Part shown: in pieces, positions 11,100 through 21,592 of the stretch
Numbering within the stretch: position 1 is the stretch's first letter
Layout of the letters: each line of letters opens with the position of its first letter
Assembly (NCBI GenBank): GCA_029448655.1
Contig: JACCLO010000035.1
Span: 57,763-121,762 of the forward strand
Direction of reading: 5' to 3'
Length of the DNA stretch: 64,000 nucleotides
Source of the DNA: Wolfiporia cocos
Taxonomy: Eukaryota; Basidiomycota; Agaricomycetes; Polyporales; Phaeolaceae
Notes under the pieces: model-generated
Told to the model about the DNA's origin: nothing
Databases searched by the model: none
Seen by the model: only the letters and a program-made list of their open reading frames with translations
Program-made: the position numbers and the translations under genes

Positions 11100-11666
11100 T
11101 GTCACAAACTTTCCTAGGTGGATACGTAACATCCCTCGCTATAGGTATTATAGGCGCCGCTAGGTGCGCGCGCGCTTCCCTGATCCTCAGCCACCTCCAG
11201 CGCCCGTCCAGGACTCCGTCTAGATCATATGACCATAGGTTAGCGCTGTAGGGTAGCGCGCGCCTTAGGTACTCACGTTAGGGTCACACAAGTACATACG
11301 TCACGGTAGTTACATTGTCATGTGCTCTCTTAGTTACGGCGCACAGGCCCATACTTTAGGGCGGCCATTACTGGCCAACTCCCCATGTATAAGTACGACA
11401 AGATGAGGACTTACATCCTCATCTTTAGGATTCTCGACAACTGAGCTTAGGCTCCTCTCTCATTCTGCGCTGTGTGCGTCACTGCCCCGGGGGCCCTCAC
11501 GCTCTTGCTTGACTGTGTGCTAGTCGACTACGCCGTCGTACACAAGGGATGCGTCAAGCTCCCACGTTGCCTCTGCGCCGGCCTCTGGCCGATTGGTACA
11601 CCGCCTTGTAGGCGCGTTAGGGACTCCCCTGTAGCCAGGGTCCCACAGCCTAGTGAGTCTGTGTCA
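11100..11666 (+). repeat. 3' LTR of the TRIM-like element
   Basis: Read line by line against the 5' LTR with no difference found; offset exactly 1350 bp. Followed by the target-site duplication GGAGT at 11667-11671. Confidence 0.93.
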
Positions 11667-11671
11667 GGAGT

Positions 11672-12356
11672 TCGAAGTAGTGGGTAAAGGAGTGGTAGTA
11701 CACTGTATGTCTTGTAGATACAGCACTGTATGATTTAAGAAAGTCACTCCCCCTCTTGCCGTGGTCATTGCATGAACGCATTCAGGCGGAGGTCAAGCAC
11801 CAACACCAGTCGTCACTTCCTCGTGGGAGACTTGAGGTTAATGTCCCACACGGTTTGCATGGCCTTTGAAATTCCGTGGTGGCTGAAGCGCAGGAGGGCT
11901 GGGCTCGGTGGGTCGTTCGAAGCTTATAGATAAGTTATGCAATGGTTTGTCTCTCATGTTTAAAATCTATTCTCATGAAAAGTAGAATATGTCAGCACAT
12001 ATGTTAGGCCACAAGCAAAGATGCTCAGAAACGAGTAACTGTGCATGTCTGCAACATTCAGGCACCTGTTTTGAATGTCACGTGAAGAAACCACTTAATA
12101 TTGATGTCACCATCTGCAAGAAGGATTCCGCTTATGGGAGTTTACTACAAAATGTCGAAATTGCATCGAGGAGAGGGAAAGGAGGCGGAAAAAATGAAAG
12201 GCTGATGAAGATGAGGAGGCACTTCAGCTACTGGTGTGACATTAAGTCTTGGGCACTTCAGCGACGCACGGCCATGAAGCGACATGATGGGAACCTCGGA
12301 ATGGTTCTGACCATTTATTATGGGAGCATGCCATGTATAATATCATGGAGATAGTG
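11672..12356. other. Intergenic with a short inverted LINE-like match
   Basis: A stretch of about 30 bp at 11842-11875 is the near-exact reverse complement of 13200-13235, inside the LINE 3' fragment, suggesting a second, inverted scrap of the same family. A 121-codon frame at 11989-12354 (+) resembles nothing I know and ends next to the MITE duplication; I do not treat it as a gene. Confidence 0.4.
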
Positions 12357-12364
12357 CTGAGATG

Positions 12365-12970
12365 TAGTGATGTGTAAAGCACGGCTCAAAGCCGTGAGCC
12401 GGGCCTGGCCGAGCCGACTTAAGCCGGGCCGAGCCGAGCCTGGGGGGCGGCTTAAGACGGCTCAGGGCCCGGCTTGGATCGTGAGCCGGCCGTAGCCGAG
12501 CCCTGAGCCGGCGGCTTTAGGCGCACAGCTGTGGTGTTGTTAAAATTAGCGAAAATGGTTTAAGATTTTGCATCAATTCACCTTATATGATCTCAACGGC
12601 CATTACAATGACTTGTGATCTGCTAACACGGTGCGGAACGTTGTGACTACTGTTGCGATCGGGGTTGTGATCGAGATCTGGATTTTCGGTCAACATCATA
12701 AGCAGCTGTAAAAACACTTGTAGATCAGATTATCAACAAATAGTAGACATATAAGCATTCTGAATATGTTGTGCTGTCATTTGAACTGCACAAGCCAATA
12801 ATTCCGAGGTCCTACCTGATTACCCATAAGCCCCGGCCTGAGCCTGAGCCGGGCCCAAGCCGGCCTGAGCCATCAAGGAGGGCCCGGCTTGACATTTCGC
12901 TGAGCCCGAGCCCTTCAAAGCCGGGCCCAAGCCCCGGGCTTTGAGCCGAGCCGTGCTTTGCACATCACTA
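12365..12970. mobile_element. hAT-type MITE with perfect 8-bp target-site duplication
   Basis: A 606-bp element has ends TAGTGATGTG...CACATCACTA and a perfect 8-bp duplication CTGAGATG at 12357-12364 and 12971-12978, the length typical of hAT transposons. The terminal inverted repeats extend inward with few changes (TAGTGATGTGYAAAGCACGG). Both ends are packed with GAGCC/GGCTC and GGGCC repeats over about 150 bp, as hAT subterminal transposase-binding regions often are. The AT-richer core encodes no transposase, so it is non-autonomous. Confidence 0.9.
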
Positions 12971-13149
12971 CTGAGATGTAACAAATTGGTACTCCTATAG
13001 GAAGGTGTACAGTCAATTAATGTATCTGTACCTGATCACATTGATGGACTGATGCTGGCGGCGACGACCGCGCGTGTTCGTGACTGGCATAGTCCGGCGA
13101 TCGACGTGGGTGTTGAAACGTTGATGTCCCACTGGACCGTGGCGGCTAT

Positions 13150-13609
13150 CACTTGAAGTGCACGCTCAAGCTCAGCTTCATTGTCCGAAGAAGTGGCGCG
13201 GCCCGCGGAGTTTCAAAAGGCCATGCAAACCGTGTGGGACAAGTCGTGGGTAGCAGCGCCAGAATGGGTCACAGCAAGAGCGCCTTCACCATTCCACCGC
13301 TGTCTCCCGGGAACCCGCGACGTACATCACGCCCCCTCATCCAGATTTCACTCGGCCACGGCCACGTTTGGGAATATTATCAACGATTCATCGAGAACCC
13401 CTGCAGCTAGCTCTGCCCGTGCAACAGCTCTACGTCCATCCACGTCCTACGCGAAAGCCCCCTTCACGACGTCGCGCGTCTACCTCACGAGGACTTCTCC
13501 AAGCCTCAATACCCAAACCCTTACCGCCAAAAGGGACCTCTCCGCGCTCACCCGTTTCCTGGCTAGCTCCTCCGCGTTCACGAAGTCCGTTGCTGTAGAC
13601 CCAGGGTAA
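13150..13609 (+). pseudogene. 3' fragment of a second LINE ORF2 (degenerate)
   Basis: Three pieces in shifting frames match the C-terminus of the LINE ORF2 at 6000-6299 in order. Around 13370-13400 one frame reads WEYYQRFIENPC, like GEYYQRFVPNESPLC. At 13408-13470 a C-x-C...H...C knuckle follows, and the last piece ends LTRFLASSSAFTK...DPG-stop against LISFLKHSCAFIK...DPG-stop. At least two frameshifts and an in-frame TAG (13408-13410) show that it is dead. Only the 3' end remains, as expected for 5'-truncated LINE insertion. It ends about 45 bp before the TATA box of the MACPF gene. Confidence 0.6.
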
Positions 13610-13652
13610 GTCACACGGCCTCCCCCGTACATTCCCTCTCGCTTTTAGACTG

Positions 13653-13661
13653 CATATATAG
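13653..13661 (+). promoter_or_regulatory. TATA box of the MACPF gene
   Basis: CATATATAG lies about 80 bp upstream of the proposed ATG at 13736 and just after the LINE fragment. Confidence 0.5.
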
Positions 13662-13735
13662 CTTCTGACGCGCCCTATATTGGTCCCGACTCACCTCTGT
13701 ACTTCCTACTGACTTTCCGCTATGTATGAAAGCCG

Positions 13736-15344
13736 ATGGAGCTCCCTGCCCTGAATTTCTTAGGTTACGGTCTCGATTTGTGCACAGCGATTCCATGGGA
13801 TATAGGTACTGTGAGTACATCATTCGTTGACGAAGTTGGAATCCCTTGCAGAGACGTAGTGGTTGACTTCACGACATAGGCTGCGTGTAACGTCAAGAAG
13901 AACCACCGGCTGATTAACATCGACCGCAATGTTTCCAAAGAGCAGACAATTCCAATTGGTATGGATTTACTGAACCTGTGCGGCTTGAATCTTGCTCATG
14001 GACTCGGATCTACATGGTGGTCATACTTGAAATACAGCACAGTATTCTGACTATTGTGGCAGTTGAGAATATCACGTACCTGATTCTGTTTTGGTGTCTA
14101 CCGATGTGTGTTCCGTGCAGTCAGATTATCAGACATTCATATCAGGAAGACATGCGGCCAAAGCATTCACCAATGACAAAGCTCTCAAGCAATATTTTTC
14201 CATCTCGAGATGTGACGAGGCTGTGGCTTCCTCCATTCAGTCTTTGAGCCTCACTGGTACACATCAATATGCCTTCTACAGCCTCCGTTCAGTTTCTTGC
14301 ATTGTTACTTTGACAAATGCCGACAATGTCAATGAAAGCATAATTACACGGATCACAGACCTTCCAACTTTCCAGGAAAAACCTGACAATCACGTTGTGG
14401 AGCTGTACAAGTCATTTTTCAGGTCATTTGGCAGTCACATCGTCACAAGCACTATCTACGGTGCTCTATTCCAGCTTGTACGTCCGTGCCGTTTAGCAGT
14501 TACAAATGCTGTATCCAACATTTCATCATAGATCGTCAAGGTGCCGAGGCACGCTACCGATCCAAGCAAGTTTGCTGCGCACGTCAACCAGGCCTTCAAT
14601 GGAATGCCAAAAGGTGTCGCGGAGCCCAGCATCGAATCAGACCCGTCCTACCAGAAGTTCAAGACACACATGGAAAGGACCATTGCTGTCCAAGGCGGAA
14701 AGACCATGCCGGCCCTTCGCCTAACGAGTGGTTCCTTCTCGGATGATGTCTTTCATGAATGGAAAGGCACGATAAGGTCCCTGCCAAACCTCATCCATCT
14801 CGGGGTGCTACCACTCTGGGAGAGCATGAAGGCCGCTCACAATCCAATGTTGCGCGAGCGCGCCAAGGATATCGAAGCCGCATTCATGTTTGTGACCAGA
14901 CATCGCCAGGAGCCATGCAGAACCCATGTTACTCTCTGTGCCCATACTGATTGGGCTGAGTTCGGGCTACTCACACAAAATGCGTATATCGAAAAAGATG
15001 CGATTACATGGCCCGAATCAACCGTTATCTTCAACAATAAAATTCGCTGGGGAAACCAAACTTTCCGGATGGTACTGATTCGGTGAGCATGGGATCTCGT
15101 GTATAAGTGGTACATCTGTCTGGATCTTGGATTCGCAGGTTCGTCATCGTCAACGACGGGTCCCCCATTGACTTCTATACCTCACACGGGAACAATCGGA
15201 ACAAGGGCGAGTCTGGAGGCTACGTGAAGATACTTATGGATGACGTAAGTATCGCTCTGTCGTCCTAAACCATTGCAGTGCGAATATCTCAACAGTGATA
15301 TCACGGGCGATGGCATAAACTGCAAATTCTTCTTACAAGTTTAG
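13736..15344 (+). CDS. MACPF-domain protein (fungal pore-forming toxin-like)
   Basis: Six exons are proposed: 13736-13810, 13880-13958, 14068-14477, 14532-15082, 15139-15244 and 15279-15344, giving 428 residues with phases agreeing at every junction. The start was chosen because the ATG opens directly into a conserved LPALNFLGYG-like N-terminus with no signal peptide. The MACPF signature FFRSFGSHIV lies in exon 3 (about 14427-14456), preceded by an aromatic/Thr-rich strand segment. MACPF proteins oligomerise and insert beta-hairpins into membranes; the closest fungal relatives I know are pleurotolysin B-like, which work with an aegerolysin partner. No aegerolysin gene is seen in this window. 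The last intron would be only 34 bp; if it is retained, the protein ends at the TAA at 15266-15268. Family call is firm, exact ends less so. Confidence 0.8.
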
Positions 15345-15781
15345 ATTTGTGCGTGTGATGGTCTTGTTCATTAGTGCAAATTACATGAATCCTGTACAAG
15401 CGAGAAGACTCTGCGATCGCTTCAGCGTGCAGATTCAAGTATTTTGTTCTCTCCCAACGTGATGTCCGTCATGTATACGTACATACGAACATAGCTGATG
15501 TTGCATACTTATTTTTGCGAAATGGAAACGGATATGAGCGTACGCCTACATATTACGAGACAGGTAAAAAAAAAACACAAGAGGATCCGTACGTCTTCCT
15601 TCGTCCGTGAACTAATGAGTACAGATGGGTGCCGCGAAAACTAGCGTATGACATCAAACAATGCCCGAAGAGGACTCGAGGATAATAGCACGAAATTATG
15701 CAACGATCGTAGGCTCAACAAGCCTAGATCCATCGAGGTATGTATCTTGAGGTTGCGGCCGCGGTCAAAACTAGTCGTTAC
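15345..15781. other. Intergenic between two convergent genes
   Basis: Nothing beyond the 3' flanks of the MACPF and DUF6534 genes, plus a short A-run near 15567-15575. Confidence 0.5.
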
Positions 15782-17492
15782 TTACGGACTCGTTGGACGA
15801 GGAGGTGCCTGGCCGACACTAAGACGCGCAGACTTATCACCTGACGAGCGCGATGGAACAGAGTGCATTTTGAGCGTGGATGTGTCCGATGGAGAAGGTA
15901 AAGGTGCCTTGTCAATGGCGTCGATCATCTCGTGGCTCTCAACATCGATGAACACCTCCTGGCCGGCCTGCGAGAACTGTAAGCGTATGCATCGTTACCG
16001 AGTGAACGTCGGAAAATCACAGGATTCATTATACTGACCCGCTTCCCGATCTCGCTGTGCACGCTGAGACCCTTCATGTTGCTGCGGCTGATCTCACTCA
16101 TATGCGTACCCGCGCCGACGTTGCCGTACTTCCATCCAGCGCGCGAGTTTAGACTCGACATGAGCGAGTTCGTGTACAGCTTGGAAAGTGGGAGATTAAA
16201 GATGAGATGAAGACCGGATGGCTGCCGTGAATTGATCAACGTCCATTCATCAACTAATTACATTGAGGGACTTACCGATGCGAGGAAGAGAATCAGGTCG
16301 ATGATAGCACAAAGGGCGGTCACCAAACCGGTCTGAACGGTCACTAGTAACCGCGTTAATCAACGTCCGATCGCACATGAATATCACTGACGCCTAATGA
16401 TCTTGTTGACAATGTCGTCGGTTTGCGAGAATCCGGTCTTGTGCTTCCTCTGTTGGTTGTAATGAACACACATAAGTACCGGTTCCTTCTGGGTACAGGT
16501 GATATCAGCACATACCAGATGCCATACCAGCGCCGCGGTGATCGCAGAGTCAGCTACAGCGGAGAATGCCAGCCAAATGATGACGATAACCTCAAAGCGG
16601 TGGAAATGCGTAAACTCGGGGAACATGCCGACAGCGATCGACGTCCCAAGTCCACCGCCTTGGACAAGCGTTAGTGATTTTCTATGACATCAGCGAAACA
16701 TGATTTCGTCAAACGTACACCATTGGCAGAATGAGCAGAACATAATAAAACAAGTCGCAGGTACGCTCCCGGTGAGGATCTTGACACGCCAAGCGAAGAA
16801 CATCTGTACCAAAAGAGCGATGATGGCCTAGAGATTACGGAACAAATTTAGCCGATTATATCCTAGCGGGCCAATCTGCTTACCGTCATGGCAGGATCTA
16901 TACGCATTACTACGTCAGCAGACCGACTATGCATCGCGGTGACCAGAACTGACCGGTGCCAAACACTGTGAAATTGATGATGTCAGATATACTGTTACGG
17001 ATTGAATGTGATCGCCCACCCCAAGTTGCTTGGTTCAATCCCGGTTTGTTACCTTTTGCAGCAATCAACGGACTGATGGAGCGATGACAAGCAAACCAAA
17101 GCGTACCGAAACCATTGACGAGCGGCATGTATGTGAAGGCGATATCAAACGCGCAGTTCAGTGTATCGCACAAGAAGAGGAGGCCAACCTGAAACTGCAT
17201 ATGAAAGAGGTAGCGGATGAGAGGGACGAACGACGTACGAATAGTTTCATCCATAGCTTGTCTCTACGCCCGCCGCGCTTTATAAGTAGATGCTATAGAT
17301 CGAGCCAAAAGCGAGACGAACCGCTTGTAGACTGTAAAGTACAGGAACGTTTGCGTGATCATGATGCCGTACAACAAGATATTTAGCACACAGCCGACGA
17401 ATATTGGGCCGTATCTATGTCACGGACGCTCACAGTTATCAAGCTATGAGTAGAACACGAACGACGTACGTTTCTGCGGCGGGGGACAACAT
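15782..17492 (-). CDS. DUF6534-family multi-pass membrane protein
   Basis: Exon 1 (17470-17492) encodes MLSPAAET and splices at 17414 to YGPIFVGCVLNILLYGIM, the usual DUF6534 opening. Further exons give LLFLCDTLNCAFDIAFTY, RIDPAMT (about 16890), AIIALLVQMFFAWRVKILTG (about 16780-16830), HFHRFEVIVIIWLAFSAVAD (about 16530-16600) and LIFNLPLSKLYTNSLMSSLN (about 16150-16200), the highly conserved C-terminal signature. A charged cytoplasmic tail ends at TAA 15782-15784. About seven hydrophobic segments are expected. The family is expanded in Agaricomycetes; its function is unknown. One junction, out of the exon ending near 17310, lacks a clean phase-compatible donor, so either a weak splice site or a lesion is present. 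Confidence 0.8.
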
Positions 17493-18811
17493 GGTTTGTC
17501 GTTGATGAATGAGAACTGATGTCGCAAAATGAATATAGGTAACAATTGCTGAATGAGAAAATGTGGAACGCTGCGTGTCGTTGTAGGAGGAGTATCGCTG
17601 GGGGGTGTCACCAGGAGGCGTGAAGAGGCGGGAAGAGGCGAAAGGGGACGCAAAGTCGAACATCGGCCGTGTCGCGTCTTATATACGACTCCAACGACAT
17701 ACCATCAGCACCGGAATCTGGCGGGAATGTGACATTAACTGAGCCTGTCCGCATTAGCTTGTCCCAACAAGGCAAGCACGTCAACGTATAAGGCATGCAG
17801 TCGATCGAGCTGCCACCCATTACCAGGATGACATCAAATCGAAGCGTAGGCCGGTGGCAGCAGGTCTTCTTGCCTCCATGTATTCACGCTATGGCAGCAC
17901 GAGCATTATAATAACTCACCTGTCCGCGAGTGGCTAGATGCGAGGTCTGTGCCGTACGGTTTTGATTCGCAGGTCAGCATTGCCAGACAGTATCCAGACA
18001 GTATACATGCAAGGTCTCTGAAAAGGCACGGGAGGAGATCCTGATACAACGTCCAAAGACTGGCGTTGTGACGTATCAGCGCGGGCGCAGATGTAGTAGA
18101 AGGGCGATAGCAGTGTGCACGCATTCGCACTGAGCAACCCAAAACGAGACCGCATCATTGGACCGCATGAATGCTGCAAGGAACAATATCAGCCGATGTT
18201 ATCGCTCTGATCTGAGCGGATCCACAGGAGAATGGCAGGAACCTCTCCCGCGATTCTGCTTGATGTCAGCTGTTTTGATGGTAACCAGCGCAGCCTTGTA
18301 CCATGTACCTCTGCACACTGCAGATAATTATGAAAATACCGCATATGTGTCAGGTTTTGCGACGAACAGATGATTGCAAGCCAATTGGAACATGCGCACG
18401 CAGTTCTTGGCCCTCTGAAGGATCAGTGCAACAAGTGAGCTCCTCGGATAAGTCATGAGAGACCGATGGAGGTCATATCGAAATATGTGGCTGGTAGCAG
18501 CAGTCGAATGGAACTTTCTTCCCTCCAAGACGACACGCAAGATATATCGGGAGATGTGACTCCAGATCGATATATAGAACAGTGGCATCGTGCTAGTTGA
18601 CAGTTTGCATATGCATCCGACAGCAGATCCGACCTCAGTGAATGTTCGGATCAGGCAAGCATGTCCTTGGAGCTTCAGCGCTGCTAAATTGTCTCTGACG
18701 GATGGCGCGAGGCCGGGCGCACGGATGTCCGTAAAGGAATATCTGCACAAATATACCAGTGCAAGCAATCAATATCAAGAATGTTAAGGAAATACCAGTG
18801 ACATAACCAGC
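17493..18811. other. Intergenic, no gene recognised
   Basis: On the minus strand 18328-18768 is open for 146 codons, with a hydrophobic stretch, but no family is recognisable; it may be a decayed membrane-protein gene. Nothing else could be supported. Confidence 0.35.
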
Positions 18812-19722
18812 CTACTCCTCCATCCCCTCGGCCTCGTCCTCCGCGACCTCTGCCCCCTGCTCATTCGCCGCGATCCCCTTGCCCTCGATCTGCACCGTCT
18901 CCCCACTCGCCGCCTCCCACCGTGCCCTCAGTGCGACCTTGAACTTGACCGTCCGCACGCCAACGAGCTTGAGCAGCTGCGCTTGCTCAGGCGTGAGCGG
19001 CTTCCCCTCCTCGCAGACCGTATGCGGCGCGTCGAGCGTCGGCACGCCGCGCTCCATGCGCGTGTGCAGCCCGAGCCTGCGCAGCTGCGGCTCCTCGTTG
19101 TGCGGGAATGGCTCGGGCGGGTCCGAGTGCTGCTGCATGACAGGCCCCGCTGGGAGCGTGACGGGCTGCGCCACGACGTTACCTGCGCGCGCGAAGTCGG
19201 GCTGCTGGAAGTCCGCGAACCAGTCGAGGACTTCGTCTGGAGGCGTGTCCGTGAAAAAGAGGCCGACCTGGCCCTTTATTTGCTGCGGGCGCGGGGTTGG
19301 TGGGCGCATGAGCAAGATGTGGTGAGGACGTACTGTTGCGAGCTTGTGCAAACCCAGGCGGTGCTCCTCCTCCGGCGTTGTGCCTAACGCTTTTGCCATC
19401 ACCGCTCCCCGCCCAAAGAACATCCGTGCAGAACTGCCCGCAATCAGGCCATCGTATCTCTATGAAGCTGGAGGACGTACTCCTTCCATAGTTTTCGTAC
19501 AGTTTTGAGATGCGCATTCCGCATGCTGGCAACCTCAAACAGCCAGCAATATTGCCATTTGTCGGCATTTTCTTGGACCTCCTTCATGAGAAGATTTTTG
19601 TGTTCCCTGGTCTTCTTGTCGACCTTCGTGAGGGATACTGTATATGCTCCAGCATTAGTCTACGCAGGACTGAAGCGGCAGGGCAGCGTCGCACCGACTT
19701 TGTTGCGTTTTGACTTTGGCAT
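18812..19722 (-). CDS. MRT4: mRNA turnover protein 4 (ribosome assembly factor)
   Basis: MRT4 is a P0-like protein of the L10 family that holds the P-stalk position on pre-60S ribosomes in the nucleolus until exchanged for P0. Exon 1 (19695-19722) encodes MPKSKRNKV and splices to VSLTKVDKKTREHKNLLMKE; then come SMRNAHLKTVRKLWKE, an exon with MFFGRGAVMAKALGTTPEEE, and KGQVGLFFTDTPPDEVLDWF. The C-terminal part has TLPAGPV, PQLRRLGLHTRMERGVPTL, YTVC-like HTVCEEGKPLTPEQAQLLKL and an acidic tail (EDEAEGMEE). Introns: 57-60 bp after exon 1, one near 19430-19475 and one near 19290-19325. It is divergent from LIA1 with 267 bp between the ATGs. Confidence 0.93.
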
Positions 19723-19989
19723 TTTGTTCCCAAGCTAGATAGTGTACAACAGGAGACGAAGATAGGACTCCGCTATCCGGTGATGATTGAGTGGAAGGTA
19801 CTGCCCAAAAGCAGATCACTTCGCGGGACGCTTTGCACCCCGATCAAATCTCACAAAAATTGTGGTAAGCGCGCGATCTAATCTCTGCTTTCTCCGCCTC
19901 CGCGTTGATCACATCCACGCCACCGAGCCTTCTGCCTCAGTTTTCTTGGGCTCTCACTTTACCACCTCAGCCCAAAGTCTACTTCCGTG

Positions 19990-21336
19990 ATGGGTTCTAC
20001 TACGGACGTCTCTCCCTCGGCCCTCGCAGCTCTTGAGGCTGCTCTCCTCAACACCGAGGGCAATGTTCCGCTACACAACAGGTTCAGGGCACTGTTCACG
20101 CTGAAGGCGCTGAAGTCGGAGGAGGCTATCAAGATCATCTCAAAAGGTGAGCTTCCATATATCTAAGTTCGAGTCGGATGGAACGCTCTACCTAGCATTG
20201 ATGAACTGAGAGTACTAATGACGGTTAATGAACGTATCACAGGCTTCTCCGACGAAAGCGCGCTGCTGAAGCACGAGCTCGCATACTGTCTTGGACAGAT
20301 GAAGAACCCCTCCGCGCTTCCTGTCCTCGAGAATGTCCTGGCTAACGAGCAAGAGGATCCAATGGTGCGGCATGAGGTCAGTAAGTCAACCCTAGCTTGA
20401 CTGCATGTTTGCCCATATCGTTTACCTGGCCTGTGACCAGGCTGCTGAGGCTATGGGTGCCATCTCCTCGACTGCATCTATCCCTCTACTACAAAAGTAT
20501 CTGACCGACTCGAATCGGAGCGTACGCGAGACGTGCGAGATCGCGCTCGCCAAGATCGACTGGGACAACTCGGATGAGGGGCGGAGACACTGGAGCTCTG
20601 TCGAATCTCCCTCAGAGCAGTGCGTGCCAGACGTGTCCTCCGAGCGAGAATTGCTGACGTGCTCTGTGCTGGCGATTCTAGGACGTACACATCGATCGAC
20701 CCCGCACCTCCCTCTTCTCGTCTCCTCTCTGGCAATGCCGCACCCGAGGACACCTCGGATGCGAGCATCGCGAATTTCCGCGCCACGCTTCTCGACAAGT
20801 CCCGCCCTCTCTTTGAGCGGTACCGTGCGATGTTTGCGCTCCGCAATATCGGCACGCCAGCTGCCGTCGATGCCCTCGCCGCCGGCTTCACCGACGACAG
20901 CGCGCTGTTCAAGTAAGCTCAGTCTGATCATCCATCATGCTCGCGGCTCACTGCTTCGCGTAGACATGAAATCGCGTTCGTGTTCGGTCAACTCCTCTCT
21001 ACGCACTCCGTTCCCGCACTCCTCGAAGTCCTCCAAAACTCGCAAGAGTCGGACATGGTCCGACATGAGGCGGCGGAGGCCCTCGGCGGCATCGCTACTC
21101 CTGAGGTCCTCCCTCACCTCAAGGAATGGATGCAGCGTCCTGACGCACCCCGTGTCGTGCGGGAGAGCTGTCAGGTTGCGATCGATATGTGGGAGGTGCG
21201 CTCGATGTTCAATTTCTCAGGATGTGGCTGACGAGCGATCGCCGTGATTTAGTATGAGAACTCGGGCGATTTCCAGTACGCAAACGGTCTCGATAGTGGC
21301 GCTCCGACGGCGAGCGTCGAGGCTGTCGGTGCATGA
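19990..21336 (+). CDS. LIA1: Deoxyhypusine hydroxylase
   Basis: This HEAT-repeat di-iron monooxygenase hydroxylates deoxyhypusine on eIF5A, the last step of hypusine formation. Exons: 19990-20146, 20243-20376, 20441-20619, 20682-20912, 20964-21195 and 21253-21336. Two halves each carry two His-Glu iron-ligand motifs: LLKHELAY and [10 protein letters not shown] in the first, LFKHEIAF and [10 protein letters not shown] in the second, so all four HE pairs are present. The linker between halves is Ser/Pro-rich. Length, about 338 residues, is normal. The start [16 protein letters not shown] follows directly from a 267-bp promoter shared with MRT4. Confidence 0.95.
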
Positions 21337-21592
21337 TGCAAGGTACCTGGAGGCTAGTGCTTTGTGTTGTATCATTCGTTGTAATTCTACACAGCACAAC
21401 GGGGCAGGTTTGTTCTTCGCGGAAATCAATGCCTAGATCAGAACGTACCGCTGCCGAAACTTGGTGCGTCATGTCATATATTTCGACTCTATCCATAGCC
21501 CATACATGCGAATGTTGCTACATAATGCTGCTCATGATACACTTTCTGCTAACATAGCGCATAGCGATACACGCATAGACAGCAAGAGACCC

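Larger units (their letters stand above)
9750..11666 (+). mobile_element. Young non-autonomous LTR retrotransposon (TRIM-like), intact ends
   Basis: Two 567-bp LTRs, 9750-10316 and 11100-11666, show no difference by line-by-line reading; both begin TGTCACAAAC and end GTGTCA. The element is flanked by a perfect 5-bp duplication GGAGT (9745-9749 and 11667-11671). The internal region is only 783 bp and encodes no gag, protease, integrase or reverse transcriptase that I can see, so movement must rely on proteins supplied elsewhere. A purine tract ending in seven G (about 11085-11097) precedes the 3' LTR. The primer-binding site lies at 10318-10330. Identical LTRs imply a very recent insertion. 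Confidence 0.93.

Noticed and set aside
13153..13609. Possible 5' exon of the MACPF gene
   Set aside because: The donor at 13607 is out of phase with the MACPF exon, and the residues instead match a LINE ORF2 C-terminus.
13861..13879. In-frame TAG suggesting a broken MACPF gene
   Set aside because: It lies in a phase-0 GT-AG intron (13811-13879) whose removal restores the family sequence.
17906..18768. Second membrane-protein gene upstream of the DUF6534 gene
   Set aside because: Hydrophobic stretches occur in several frames, but no splice chain or family signature could be built.
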